A stretch of 64,000 nucleotides of DNA from Paramecium tetraurelia (lineage: Eukaryota > Ciliophora > Oligohymenophorea > Peniculida > Parameciidae), in assembly GCF_000165425.1 (NCBI RefSeq), contig NW_001799625.1, positions 186,001-250,000 on the forward strand, in the 5' to 3' direction. A program made the position numbers and the translations under genes. Numbering within the stretch: the stretch's first letter is position 1; each line of letters begins with the position of its first letter. Below are positions 35,670-47,114 of the stretch, piece by piece. Below the pieces are notes generated by a model. The model saw nothing but the letters and a program-made list of their open reading frames with translations. It ran no database searches and had not been told where the DNA came from.

Positions 35670-36888
35670 TCAAATTTTGGAATTGAAAGTTTCACCCTCA
35701 CCCAAATATGTGATGCCATCTATTTTCCCATTGGGCATTTAAGGATTACATGGGGTGTCTTCTAAAGTTTGAGGAGGTTGGTTAACTACTCTTGTTGAGT
35801 TTTTTAAATTGCTCTTTTCAGCAAATGTTTTGAGTGGAGACACCTACAGATGAATGACATCCCAGCTGATGGAATTGAAGAAGGGGTGATTCTTTATTTC
35901 ATCATATCCTCCTTTAACTCCTATGCGTTCTTTAGGATCATTTTTGAGTAGTTTCTGAATTAAATCACATGCAGCTGGACTCATGGTCTTAGGATAGTTA
36001 GGATCGTTGAGTAAAATTTGTTTGGTGATCATTTCAACTCTTCTTTATGGATCGTGGAATGGTGGATTACCATTGATCATTTCAAAAATCAGAATTCCTA
36101 TTCACTGTATAAATGCTAAGATACCAAGGGTCCATATATCAACTTCGTAAGAATGACCTTGTCTGGTAATGATTTCTGGAGCCAAGTACTCAGGAGTGCC
36201 AGCTAAGAGGTAAGATTTCTCATTATCTTTTCTTAATGTTGCTAATCCAAAATCTGTCAATTTAACGTGTCCTGTTTCAGTCAATAGAATGTAATTTCTG
36301 GTTTTAAATCTCTGTAAATCACCTTCAGTTTTGTATTTAAGTATTCAAGTGCCAATACTACTTCTGCTGCGACGAATCTTACAACATTTTCAGGTAATCC
36401 ACTCCTCTTACATTTGAGAACATTATAAAATTACCCTCCATTGATACACTCCATCACAAAGAAGATATATTTAGGGTTTTGGAATGCGAATTTCAATTTG
36501 ACTATGAAGGGATGTTTGCTTTATTTTAATACATTTCTTTCTAAAACTGTGTTGGTTTCTAAATTGCATTCTCTAATTTTCTTTATCTAAATTTATTTCA
36601 TTGCATAAATTTTATTAGTGTCCTTCTTTCTCACCTAATAAACTTTCCCGAAAGCCCCCTAATTTTGGATTAGTTATAATACTTGTCCTAGCATTCCTAT
36701 TTTGATAAAATCATCTTGACTGATCTGCTGTTTTAATGGAGGTGGTGGGATAACTACCAACACAGGTTGCTTAGATGCACTATTAGTCACCAATTTAGCT
36801 ACTGTCAGACACAATGAATACTTTTGTCATCACTTATTGAACTAATGAAGGACGTTTTTAGATCATGATTAGGACAACAATTTCCCAT
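35670..36888 (-). CDS. AGC-family Ser/Thr kinase with acylation-type N-terminus, one apparent frameshift
   Basis: The protein starts MGNCCPNHD: Gly2 fits N-myristoylation and Cys4/5 palmitoylation, so membrane anchoring is inferred. Three introns (23, 24, 27 nt) are needed. Kinase landmarks are the spliced GQGAFGKVYQV loop, YAMKQIQI lysine, MECINGGQFY hinge, [36 protein letters not shown] and, after the domain, SPLKTFAEKS. Within the catalytic loop, right after KPE (about 36,308-36,320), the frame is one base short: CCAGAAATTACATTC cannot give KPEN-ILL without one more A. A missing A in sequencing or a real null mutation would both explain it. The AGC tail lacks a clear hydrophobic motif. Confidence 0.78.
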
Positions 36889-36961
36889 AAACTATTATAT
36901 TAATAATTCATAAAATTTCATTTATTAGAGTCCAAAGATTTCCAATAATTTTAATTAAATA

Positions 36962-37202
36962 ATGTATTTACCCACATTTTACAAATTAGGATACGAAGCT
37001 TGGAGTGCCAAGGGCAAGAGATTCTTGGGAATTATGCCCGCTGTTGGATGCTGGGGTATGCCTTACTATTTTATTCCATTTTAGCTGTCTGGGCACTCTA
37101 CCCAAATCTTTACAACACAGTATACACTGATTTCATCCCCCCTCCCAAAGGTAATTGTATGTCCTAAATGAAGGTGTCTAAAGAAGAGTACAGGAAGTCT
37201 GA
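36962..37202 (+). CDS. Small hydrophobic protein, possibly mitochondrial
   Basis: A short frame of about 60-70 residues, starting MYLPTFYKLGYEAWSAKGK. After a 29-nt intron it has one membrane-like stretch (GIMPAVGCWG joined to AVWALYPNLYNTVY), then FIPPP. Size, the short basic start and a single amphipathic span resemble accessory subunits of ciliate respiratory complexes, which is only a guess. The end is uncertain: a 23-nt intron gives a stop at 37202, while without it the frame would run to 37542, into the 3' end of the Pumilio gene. Confidence 0.5.
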
Positions 37203-37430
37203 GACATTGATATATTATTATTTGAAAATTAAGATCATACAATACTTCTTAGCTATCGAATATAAGTCACCCATTAGAATTCGATATATTTCCATAGTTT
37301 TTATTCAATATGTTATACAAATATATATAAATTCTAACACACTATCAACATTTCACTTGTTTCTCTAAAAGACTACATATTCGTTAACCTATTTCGATCA
37401 TGCAAATACATTACCATGCAAAGTGGACTT

Positions 37431-38998
37431 CAGAGCTTAATACTCCTGTTAATTTTTAATTAAGAAATTTAGAATAGATTGCTACATTTACTAATCGATC
37501 AAGATCAAAAATTTCTTGATCACATAATTAGCAAACTAATGATTTGCCAATTGTACAAAGTTAGAAGCTACATAGGAGAACTATTATTAAGCTTAGTTTC
37601 TAAATAGCAGCCAGTTTAGAACAGTTATCAATTCAGGTTTGCTCAAAGTCTCCAAAGCCCTTTCGACAGTATTGCTAATACTTATGGAGATGAGTCCTTA
37701 CCTTGCATACTTATTGATGCTTAATTGATAAAACTGTTAGATTACAAGTTAGATTAATCGAGTTTTCTCGGGAGATACAATCCAAAACTATAATATGTGT
37801 TGAAGAATATAGTTTCCAAATTCGGTTTGACTCAAGACTGAATAGTTGGCGATAGATTGTTTAACTAGGTTGGCAATGTAGTTGGGAGCGTATTGTTGGA
37901 TGATCTTGTGAATGATTTTGCAACCGTAGATTTGTTGAGCCATATAATGGAACTAGAATAGGGACATTATATTTACTGATTCTTCAACGATGGGAATGAG
38001 AAATTCCATTTTAGATTTATCATAGGATTCAAGCATCTTGAAAATGACGTAATTGCCATTGGAATCGTAAATCAAAGATCTCATATTCTAAACCAATTAA
38101 GAAAGTATAGAATTCTAGACCTCCTCTTTGCCTTACGAATACTCAATTAATTTCTGCATGACTCTGCAACCGAAGGGATTCTTAGACAAATCATAAAAGT
38201 GCGTTTTCAACTTATTAAACATCCTGCTCTTCAGTTTGACATCTCCACTGCTATCAAAGATCTTTTGGACCACATAATTCCCAAAGACATCCTTCTCGAT
38301 TTGGGGACTGATCCTTTCCAACTTTTGGACTATCAACAATTACTGTTCTGGAGTGCCAGATTCAATGAGTTTCTGTAATTTTCGAGAAATGATTTGATTT
38401 CCCCATAGTGAATCCTATTGAGAATTTAATTTTAGTAATTACTATCAAACTTGAGATGTAGATGTCTGCCTCAATGTCAGGTTCGAAGTACATTAAAGGA
38501 CTGGCTTCATTAGAGTGATAGACTCCCATCCCTATTACGTTGTCACTCTGAAGATCTTTGAAATATTGCTCTTCATTGATCGAAATCACTCTCTAAGATA
38601 GCACTTATTTATTCATTTCCTATATTGGTGATTCCTATAACCAAAGTTCTTTGATATATTTAAACTTTTGATCGTTCAGAGACTGATTAGAATTGGGAGA
38701 CGATTGACCCTCGTTGGTTTTGTTCTTATTGTTTCTTCGGATCAGATCCTTCTACAAACTCAAACTCTGATGCTTCTTAAACTTCTCCTCCTGATCGATT
38801 TCATCGATGAAGTCAAGAATCCCACTATGCTAATTAGTTAGGGGATCTAATTTGGGAGAAGTGTCCAATGTTAACTGCTCGAATTCGGATTGAAGAGAAA
38901 TCGTAATTGGAGAGCTAATCTCCTCTTATCTTCAATAAGATGAACTCTTACTTTTATTTAGTAGGACTGCAGGATTGAATTGCTTATTAATAATTCAT
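37431..38998 (-). CDS. Pumilio-family (PUF) RNA-binding protein
   Basis: About 490 residues; introns of 22, 28, (24) and 27 nt keep the frame. A 190-residue Ser/Asn-rich N-terminus precedes the Puf repeats. Recognisable RNA-contacting cores are DSLWGNQIISRKLQKLIE, DVFGNYVVQKIFD, NPFGCRVMQKLIEY, DSNGNYVIFKMLE, QIYGCKIIHKII, TEFGNYILQHIL and NKYASNTVERALE. The stop at 37433-37431 was fixed by reading the reverse strand base by base. PUF proteins bind UGU-type elements in mRNA 3' UTRs and control decay or translation; the number of repeats (seven or eight) fits. The 3' end faces the small hydrophobic gene. Confidence 0.92.
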
Positions 38999-39049
38999 AT
39001 GTAAAAATATATTTAATATTATGTCGATTATATATCTACTTATCCGTAA

Positions 39050-39834
39050 TCATTATTTACCTCCCTTGGGTTGACCCTAATTTTAATCTGAACTACTACT
39101 TTGGTGCATATGTAGATATAATGGACATTCGGCGCGTCTTTGTCCTCATTTGTAATGGCAATCGACGTCGAAATTGTTGGCTTGTGCACTTATTTAACTA
39201 CCACATTCCTGCATTAGAATAATAATCCCACATACCAATCATATTCGGGTTTCTCAAGGTATTACAATCGATGCTCAGGCAAACCGTACGAGATGATAAA
39301 GAAAACTCCCTTAGGCCCCAATACTCTATGAACCTCCTAGATCACCTTCTAGGCATTCGAGGATGAGGACTCTCCACACTTAAAATCTATTTGAAGTCAT
39401 ACCAATATTGCATCCAAAGTTCCCTTGTCTATTGCCCCATCAAATGCTCCTTCCTCGAAATCCATCGCTCTTGCATCCATGTGTAAATCTAATTGAAACT
39501 GCCTTCTTACATTTGAAATTCGGCCCCTTGTCTTTGTACTTCTCCTACATTGCCTTTGTAACTACATGTGAGATATCAATGTTTGTAATATTCTGATAAC
39601 CTTCATCGAACATCTCTTCGCTCAATCCTCACAAACTCAATATTATCATTACTTGAATTGCCTGCTCCAACATTCAACAGCTTGCTCTCAGGTGTGAAAC
39701 ATACTGAAACCAGATCTTTCACTCCTGCAAATCTCTGATACCAATCAAATGGCTCGGGATCCCTAACTGATCATTCACTCGCTTTACCTCGTGTATCGTT
39801 CCTCCCAGTACTCTGCTTTACCATATTGAGACAT
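39050..39834 (-). CDS. SAM-dependent methyltransferase (EEF1AKMT4/METTL13 type)
   Basis: 221 residues spread over six exons with five introns (22-25 nt) in under 800 bp. Conserved blocks: YGKAEYWEERYTRDPEPFDWY at the start, motif I LLNVGAGNSRLSEEM, NIDISHVV (motif II), HMDARAMDFEEGAFD and DKGTLDAIL (motif IV/V), then EVHRVLGPKGVFFIIS. This block order is that of the eEF1A-lysine methyltransferase group EEF1AKMT4/METTL13-N. The substrate cannot be read from sequence, but protein lysine is likely. All SAM-binding residues are present. One intron ends GAG and one AAG. Confidence 0.88.
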
Positions 39835-40364
39835 TTGAAATCAAAATGAATTCGAATTAATTATTAATGTTTCTGTGTTTCAAATTTTAAGAATAAAAAT
39901 ATATATTTATGAAACAGTGCATTTCTATTCAAATTTTATTACTCATCATTTTTATATAATGTTATTAAACTAAAGGAGGGGATTTCCAATCTATAACCAA
40001 ACTAGTATGATTAATCCTAATTGTCAAATGCATAAATAGCGGAATTCATAATTTATAAAAACAATTTAATTGATTTTTGTCTATATTTCAAATTAATATG
40101 ATCAAATTCTTTTCTAACTAAAAACCACTAGTATTCAGACTACTCAATCTTATTAAAAGGTGATTTAGAAATTTGGTACTCAAATTCTTTAATAACCTTT
40201 TATCAAGTAAGTGAATGATATCTTACAATACTTACATAAAGAATGTGAAATAATGATTAAACCTCATTTCTTACTCGGAATCTTGATTAGAATAGAGAAA
40301 AAGTCTCTTTAATGTCACTACTCATTCTGTCTTTGAAACTTAATAATTTAATGATTATAACAAT
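39835..40364. other. AT-rich intergenic DNA
   Basis: About 530 bp between the methyltransferase start and a small minus-strand ORF. No gene or repeat recognised. Confidence 0.5.
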
Positions 40365-40703
40365 TCAGTGGGGATTAGAGTTCCTATGAGTGTAGGGAGA
40401 TAATATATACATATAGGGTTATTTATTTGATATTGTTTGAATATTGTATTAAATTATAGTTTTATCTTAAATGATTGATGTAATATTTTATAGATTGATT
40501 GATAGTTATTATTTTGTGATTCTGAAATCAGTTAGTTATTATTATGATCTTATCTTAGGATCTAAATTACTTCCATCAATTTCTTGAATCTACATTGCCT
40601 GCACTTTCTGATCAAATAAATTGAAATCATCCTTAATTTCGTCAGATGAATAATTTAGATCTCCAATGTATAAGATTCTAGTTGTTTATAGTTTTCTATT
40701 CAT
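40365..40703 (-). CDS. Small hypothetical protein, perhaps a partial RRM
   Basis: A 112-codon frame starting MNRKLQTTRILYIGDLNYSSDE. The RILYIGDL segment resembles the RNP2 strand of an RNA-recognition motif, but no RNP1 is present further on. The C-terminal half (PYMYILSPYTHRNSNPH) is of low complexity and may be intron or UTR. It may be a short gene, an exon of a longer one or chance. I see no neighbouring exon that would complete an RRM. Confidence 0.3.
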
Positions 40704-40976
40704 AAAGTATTTTGAAATTGAAAAAACGATATGATTAACCAATTTCTTAAATAGAAAGGAAGGACAAATTCAGAAAAGGTTGGATTAAATAAAAAATTCA
40801 TACATGATAAATTTTACAAGTAGTAGGAGGAAAATTTGGTTTGTATTTGATGATATGCCAAAAATGGAAGTATGGGATTGGGTTGGAGAAATTTGGAGGA
40901 GTCACTGGGAATTATATTGATTTATGAGTAAATTTCAAAAATGGAATAATTCGTTTTTTTATTATAATTAATTGTT

Positions 40977-42567
40977 ATGTTGCTGATAACAGCTTTATTA
41001 TTTTTAGGAACAGCTAAGCATTTTACAGTGGAGTTAAAAAGTCGTCATACCTAAGAACATTTAATTGAAATAGTAAATTTATTGTAACATTCACATGCTG
41101 AATTGTTGGAGGAAAACAATTATTAGAAGATTGGAAAGGGTGTTGAAGGGGCACTCCATTTTGAGACAGTGATGCTGGAGAAGAATATTTAGAAAAAGAA
41201 TTTGAAGCATTAGAATCATCATAATAAAAAATAGGAACATCATCACAAGAAAAGAAAAAATACAAACATGGTTGTAAATGAGTCATTGATGGATGTGATA
41301 CCTTTAACAGCTGAGGAAAAAGGTTTATTTGAGGAATCTGGTGCCTTAGCTCCAGTTGACATACATATAGAAGAATAAATGGAACATTAAAGTCAAAAGT
41401 TATTGACTACTAACAGGAATCAAGATGGATTATATATAGCAGATGTACCATTGACAAATATAGCTAATACAATGTTCATTGGTGAGTTGTAGGTAGGAAG
41501 TGCTTAAGGAAAAAATTCATTTGATGTTATTTTCGATACAGGTTCCGCTTTGACTTGTGTTGCTTCAGAGTAATGTAAAGATATCGGATGTTAGAAGAGT
41601 AAAAGATATAATAGAGCTGAAAGTTAATCATTCAATGAGATTGGCAAGTCAGTGGAAATTGTATTTGGAAGTGGAACTTTGAAAGGATTGATAAACAGAG
41701 AGAGAATCAGAGTAGATGGTTTAGATTTGAAGGATGCTTTGTTTATTGAAGTGACTTAATAAATTGGAGACGCATTTCATGAGGGGGAATTCGATGGTAT
41801 TGTGGGATTAGGCTATCCTCATATGACAGGAGTACCCACTTTGTTTGATTACATGATCTAATAGCATAAACTACACTCAAATGTGTTTACATTCCATTTG
41901 AATAGAGCAACTGGAAATTCAGGGTCATAATTAATTTTTGGTGGAAGTGACGATTCTCAAATCAAAGGAGAATGGGTTTATCATAATGTTCATGAACAAT
42001 TCTATTGGTCAATAATGGCAGAATAGATTAAAGTGGGTAATAAGGACACTGGAATCTGTACACATTAACATAAGTGCAAGATGGTTGTTGACACAGGAAC
42101 CACTTTGTTGACAGGACCAACAAAGGATGTGAGAGCATTGTTGTCAATGATCAGAGTTGAGCCAAAATGCCAAAATTATCCAACAATGCCAGATATCACA
42201 TTTGTTATTGATGGACATGATTACGTCTTATCACCTAAGGATTACATTCTAACTATCACATGTAAATATCATAACTATATCCATTAGAATCAGGAGTTGA
42301 GGCACCTTATCATCATTCATCAATGGATTAGATTGTTGGTTGTGCTGGAACTATCTTTCCTTTAGATTTACCACCCAAACAGTATGATTTTATATTAATT
42401 GTAGAGGTCCCTTATGGATCTTAGGTGATGTATTTATCACAAAGTACTCTGCTAAGTTCGATAGAGATAAAAACAGAGTTGGTTTGGCATTAAATAAGAA
42501 TCTTGATGAAAATCATAAATAAACATATCGAATAATTAATCACTCATTTGTACTAAAGTATTATTGA
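40977..42567 (+). CDS. Secretory aspartyl protease (pepsin/cathepsin D family A1)
   Basis: 513 residues, two introns (26 and 23 nt). Signal peptide [13 protein letters not shown], then a propeptide of about 120 residues with a His/Lys-rich stretch ([15 protein letters not shown]). The catalytic core has both Asp motifs: FDTGSALT and [12 protein letters not shown]. The flap reads [10 protein letters not shown] (Phe where pepsins have Tyr). [26 protein letters not shown] and, after the second intron, [20 protein letters not shown] complete the fold. It should be active in an acidic compartment such as lysosomes or food vacuoles. Its stop lies within the coding 3' end of the convergent gene. Confidence 0.93.
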
Positions 42568-43421
42568 AATGTCTGCAGCGCTTCACTATTGTATATCAAT
42601 CGGACATCCTCTTTATTAAGTTATTCGAATGCTTGATCCTCGTAACCTCGGTCATCATGTAAACTAAGAGTAGACTTCTTAGATGGCAACAAAGTTTCCA
42701 TCTTATCTCTCTCAGCCTATTCTCCTTAATTATAAGGGGAGATCTTATGAAATATTCTGAATATCGTATCTATGAAGATGAGACATTCCATCATTGAATG
42801 GAATTTAATTGATGCTTGTTCACTCTAATCATCATACTTAGACATTTGACCCCGAGTAGATATCATTTATTCTAAGTACAATAAGAGTTGAGTGCATTGA
42901 TCGATTCCTTGACCCAATAAAGTGGGAGGACCTGTTCTCTTCTACTTCTCTTTTCCTAATCGAAAGAATGTAATCATTATGTCAATATTAAACTATTTGA
43001 TTCTTGCCAGATATCTCTTTTTTACTGCCTTGTTTTACACATAAGACTCACTCAATCCAATTAAGTACTTAATGATGAACTTCATAGTGCACACCTTCAA
43101 TACACTAGGTGGTCTCTTTTGAAATTAGTCGGACAATTCAAACCAAAATTAATTAGTATATAAGTCATTCTTCTTCATTTGTTAAAACATACTATGTTCT
43201 TCTGCTTAATTGAATTCAGATCTATTTATGTTACTATCAATATAATATCTCCATCTGTATTCACACAAAGCAGGAGTCATTTTGCTGTAAAAGAATATTT
43301 TATTCATCTAACTTGAAATTTGTTAAAAGTCATTTTGGAAATGCTTTTGCAATTTCAATAATAGATCATCCTCTTGTGAATTCCACTTTACCTTGTCCAA
43401 TTACTAGAGTTCAATGTCCAT
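42540..43421 (-). CDS. Helical protein of unknown function
   Basis: An intron-free frame of 293 residues. It is soluble, rich in Glu/Gln/Lys, with Trp/Tyr-containing helices (CEYRWRYYIDSN, NQFWFELSDQFQ), a basic central stretch (KRYLARIKQFNIDIM) and an acidic end. No signal peptide or membrane span. I recognise no family. It follows the two-domain channel gene on the same strand at 71 bp, and could encode a partner of it, but this is only proximity. Its last nine codons overlap the protease gene on the other strand. Confidence 0.65.
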
Positions 43422-43492
43422 TAAAAACAAATATTTAGTATTTCATAGTAATATTGTAATTATAATATATGAAAATCATTATAATATTTATA

Positions 43493-45488
43493 TCAATCAC
43501 CTTGAAATTAAATGAAGTTTTTCGATGTAATTTCGTATTTCACGCCTTCAATTATCACATATAGAGGTTGTGTGTTCCTTGAAGAATTGAACTCGTCCAA
43601 TATCTACTTTAATTAATTATGCTAAGTCTACTCCTGTCCTTTAAACTAGTAAAATAGCAATAGTATAACTTACCTATTGAATATGTTCACTTAATTATCT
43701 AACCTATAATTCATTCACTCTTTATCTCAAAATGTGATCTTTCTCAAATAATTCCTATGTCTTTGGTTAAGTCATTGTAGCCATTACTCCTACCAACATA
43801 TTCATTAAAAAGAACCCAATAAAAATGGTCAAAAACAAAAAGTAAAAAACATAAATAGCCTGATGTCGTATCACTATCCGGGCTACATCTCCCCAACTAT
43901 CAAAAGTCACTACTTACAACATGAACAAATAAGATTAAGTCAGAGAATCAAATAAGGGATAGCCGACATCAACTTTAATAAATTAGTGACCAATCAAAGC
44001 CATAGTAAATAGTAGGCCTCCTACAAAAATGATGATATGGCTGACTCCAGGCAACACTTCAACAAATTTGAACAGCAACTTTTAAACATAGAGTATGGCC
44101 AGTACTATAAGAACTCTCAGCATTGGTCCGAATCTGATGTCTTAATAAATGGATAATGAAATTATGTCCACGATTGTTGCTGCTGGACCTGCGATCAACA
44201 AGATTATTACGACATATAATCTGACCGAATATTCTTCGTTTCTTATTTAGGTTTCATCGTGAAATTTCTCTTCAAACTGGCTTTTTTATTCAGTGATAAA
44301 CTATCTGAATTACATTATCTTCTAGTAACATAAGATGCAGAAATATATCCCAAAGATATTCTCTATCACGATCAAGGCATAGTTGATTTAACGTAAACTA
44401 CTAAATAATTATGCCATTGATAGCAGTATTTATAATGAAATGTAGAGGTAGATTGAGACCTCTGATTCATTCAATCCCCAAGATTTACGATTTAATTAAT
44501 AAGGAGTCTGATCCATATCTAATAATTTCAATGCATCTCTTATTTCTATTGAATGTCTGTACTCTAAATTCAAATCCTAGTTTAGGACATCGTCATGTTA
44601 AAAGTCATATTCAAAGTTTCTTCTCAAAGTAGGATTTGAATAATAACTCACAAACGCTCCCAATAATAAATTGATAAAATAGAAAAACATGAACAAAATG
44701 AAAAACAGGAAGAATATACTCCAAGCTTATCCGTAATACTTTGAAACCGATTGATTAACTTACAAATTCCAACTGTCTAGTGTTAATACTTAAAACATAG
44801 ACAACATTGACTTAAAAATATTTCTAAAAAACTTCGGACTAATTTCTTAGAAAATAGCATAAGCTATGTAACTATATACATAATATGTTAGAAGAAGAGC
44901 AAAGTTGATGTATCGAGATACATATAAAATGTAAAATACATCCTTTATCAATAATCTAAAATTAATCAAAGTCTCACCTTATTTTTTCTAAACAGAATAT
45001 ACGCAATAGTAACATAATATCAGAAATAGTTATGGCAACTTCCACGGTTACGATTGCAAAGTAAACATTTAGAATAAGACTCAGAGGACCGCTGATGATA
45101 TCAATGATCATAAATCCGACACCTAATTAGTCATGTTTATACCATAATAATGTCTGTTCAAATATAATTTGTTTATGAATTTATATTTAATGAGAAAATC
45201 GATTGTTATTAAAAAGCTGAGGACAAAGTTGATGATTCTGAATCTCATATCGACTTCATCTTGTTTTCCACAGAAAAAAATGAAATTCACAAAAATCATT
45301 ATGCCAATGCAAGATGAAATAATCTCGCTTGTTTGCAAATAGAACCTTCTAACAGAGAACACCCATCCATCCCCCTTTGTTAGGAAGGGAGGAAACAAAG
45401 CGATATCTTTCTTAGCAAAAAGTCTAAATGGCATGCAATATATTATTTTATAAATATAATTTTTATGATATTCTTGAATTACATCCAT
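43493..45488 (-). CDS. Two-domain voltage-gated-like cation channel with TxDxW filters
   Basis: 641 residues, three introns (20, 22, 28 nt), spliced length in frame. Two homologous sets of hydrophobic segments are visible, each ending in a pore loop and a long S6. Domain I: QVLTLDSWN, then FFLFFILFMFFYFINLLLG. Domain II: QVVTFDSWGD, then FYFLFLTIFIGFFLMNMLVG. The filters fit the [T/S]x[D/E]xW pattern of CatSper and bacterial Na channels. S4-like helices (LLLRIFCLEKIR; RFGPMLRVLIVLAIL) have few positive charges, so voltage sensing may be weak. Two 6-TM domains equal the two-pore-channel layout. Ca2+ or Na+ entry is inferred. A Gln-rich coiled C-terminus follows. Confidence 0.82.
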
Positions 45489-45759
45489 GATTATTTATGG
45501 AAGCAATAATGAGCATTCATCCTATTAGCAAGAATGATCAAATGAATTTTCTATAATATAATATAAATGAACTGAGCTGAACTCATCCTCAGAGAACAAC
45601 GAGATGAAGTTCGCAATTATTTTATAATTAATTTGTATTCGTTGAATGCTCATAAATAAATTATCTGATCATCCAAACTCATAAAGTGGGTCATTTGTCC
45701 ATTTGTCTCCGTAGGCTTATGAGGCCTTATAAACTTTAGAGTAAATTAAAAAGAATAAT

Positions 45760-47082
45760 ATGCTGCAGCAGAATTCCTAAATCGTTAGAAGAGTTTCATC
45801 ACAATATGTTCAATAGCCTCAAAATAATTATTAGCATTCATCCCATGAAGCTTTGGCATCCCCAATTCACCCGAGAAAAGAGTCTTAAACCAATTCATCA
45901 TTATCATTCATTAAAGGAGCTTTATAGTCAAATCGCACCTTTAAGTAGGAGACGGAGGGAAGTCATAAACCTAGTTCTCAAACGGAGAGGCAGATTAGTT
46001 AGCAATAAACTTTGGGAAAATCAGATGAGCCCACTCCATTCTTCAGAGACACTTTATCAAGTGATCGCAATAAATGCAATCAGACTAGCTTAAGCCAATA
46101 TTTGGCTAAACACCAATTTCAATAGCAATTCAAATATATCAATGAAGAATTATAAGCATTTAAATAATAAGTCGAAAATGATGTCTTGATTGAAACTGTC
46201 ATTACTAAATTTGAATCGCCTAAAGACATTTCCGAAAATAGTCAGTTGCTTGTAGATCAATCATAAAAGGAGAATTAGTCCCCCACAACTAAATTGATGA
46301 TGAAAAAGAAATTGATCTTAAATCAGATCCTCTCTCTCGATAATCAGATTAAGATCATGGAAGATGAAGAGACTAAAATTGCCCTTGATCCTTAAAAATC
46401 AAGGAAAAAGCAAAACACTAGCCAATCCTCTCAAAATCAACAAATTGTTGAAAGTCTTTATGAAAGAGCATAAAAAAAGCAATCTAATTTTAAAAAACTT
46501 TTTGAGGAGACTCAAGTTCATAAGAATCAAGAAGAAATGAAAGAATGCACATTTATTCCGAAGATAAATAAGCAAAACATATCAGGCAAGTTTATGGAAC
46601 GCTTGGATGATTGGGTCAAGAGGAAAAATCAAAAGATAACTTAATAGCAGGAACAAAGCTAAGAGAGAATCATGAAAGAGTGTACATTTAGTCCTTTAAA
46701 TAAACAATTATCCAAAACCAATCTTAATCATACTGCAGTTTATTACAGAAATCAAGAGTGGTAGAATAGATTGAATATTAAGAAATAAAAGTTAAAAGCC
46801 TAAAATTCACTTATTTAAATGAGTGCCAAGAAGGAGTAGAATACTCCCAAGAAAATAAATAAGAGATCTAGTTCCTCATAATATCAGATTGATCTTGCCA
46901 AGATACTACAATCAACAAACTCATAGAATACAACCAAAAGGGTAAAACATTAGTCTCCTTTCCATACCGAAATCCAGAGTGGGATTCTTAATGCATCAAA
47001 CAAAAAAATTGAAAATATTGATATGAAGTATTTGCAATTATGTGAAATAGCCAATAGAATTAAAGCCAAATCTAAATGTTGA
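45760..47082 (+). CDS. Basic protein with two ECTF-P motifs
   Basis: An intron-free frame of 440 residues; a 95-codon standard-code frame at 45,806 is only its shadow. The N-terminal 150 residues are Ser/Gln-rich and disordered. The middle has coiled coil, then two copies of a KECTFxPxxNK motif (KECTFIPKINK and KECTFSPLNK) about 45 residues apart, each followed by a basic helix. The C-terminus is Lys/Ser-rich. The ECTF-P motif recurs in many protist proteins of unknown role, often cytoskeletal; this is from memory and unverified. No enzyme signature. Confidence 0.75.
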
Positions 47083-47095
47083 TTTTTAACTTTTA

Positions 47096-47109
47096 TATAA
47101 TATATATAT
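47096..47109. repeat. TA-rich tract at a convergent junction
   Basis: Alternating T and A with one break, in the 32-bp gap between the stops of the ECTF-motif gene (+) and the two-TM gene (-). Confidence 0.6.
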
Positions 47110-47114
47110 CATTA

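Noticed and set aside
37203-37542. Extension of the small hydrophobic gene to TGA 37542
   Set aside because: The added residues are AT-rich noise and would overlap the end of the Pumilio coding sequence by about 110 bp.
40780-40930. A short plus-strand frame with a Gly-rich, protein-like stretch
   Set aside because: Ends at TGA after about 40 codons, has no start or partner exon, and precedes the protease start; too little to call.
45806-46093. A 95-codon plus-strand frame that looks like a small gene
   Set aside because: It is out of frame with, and completely inside, the intron-free 440-residue code-6 gene at 45,760-47,082.
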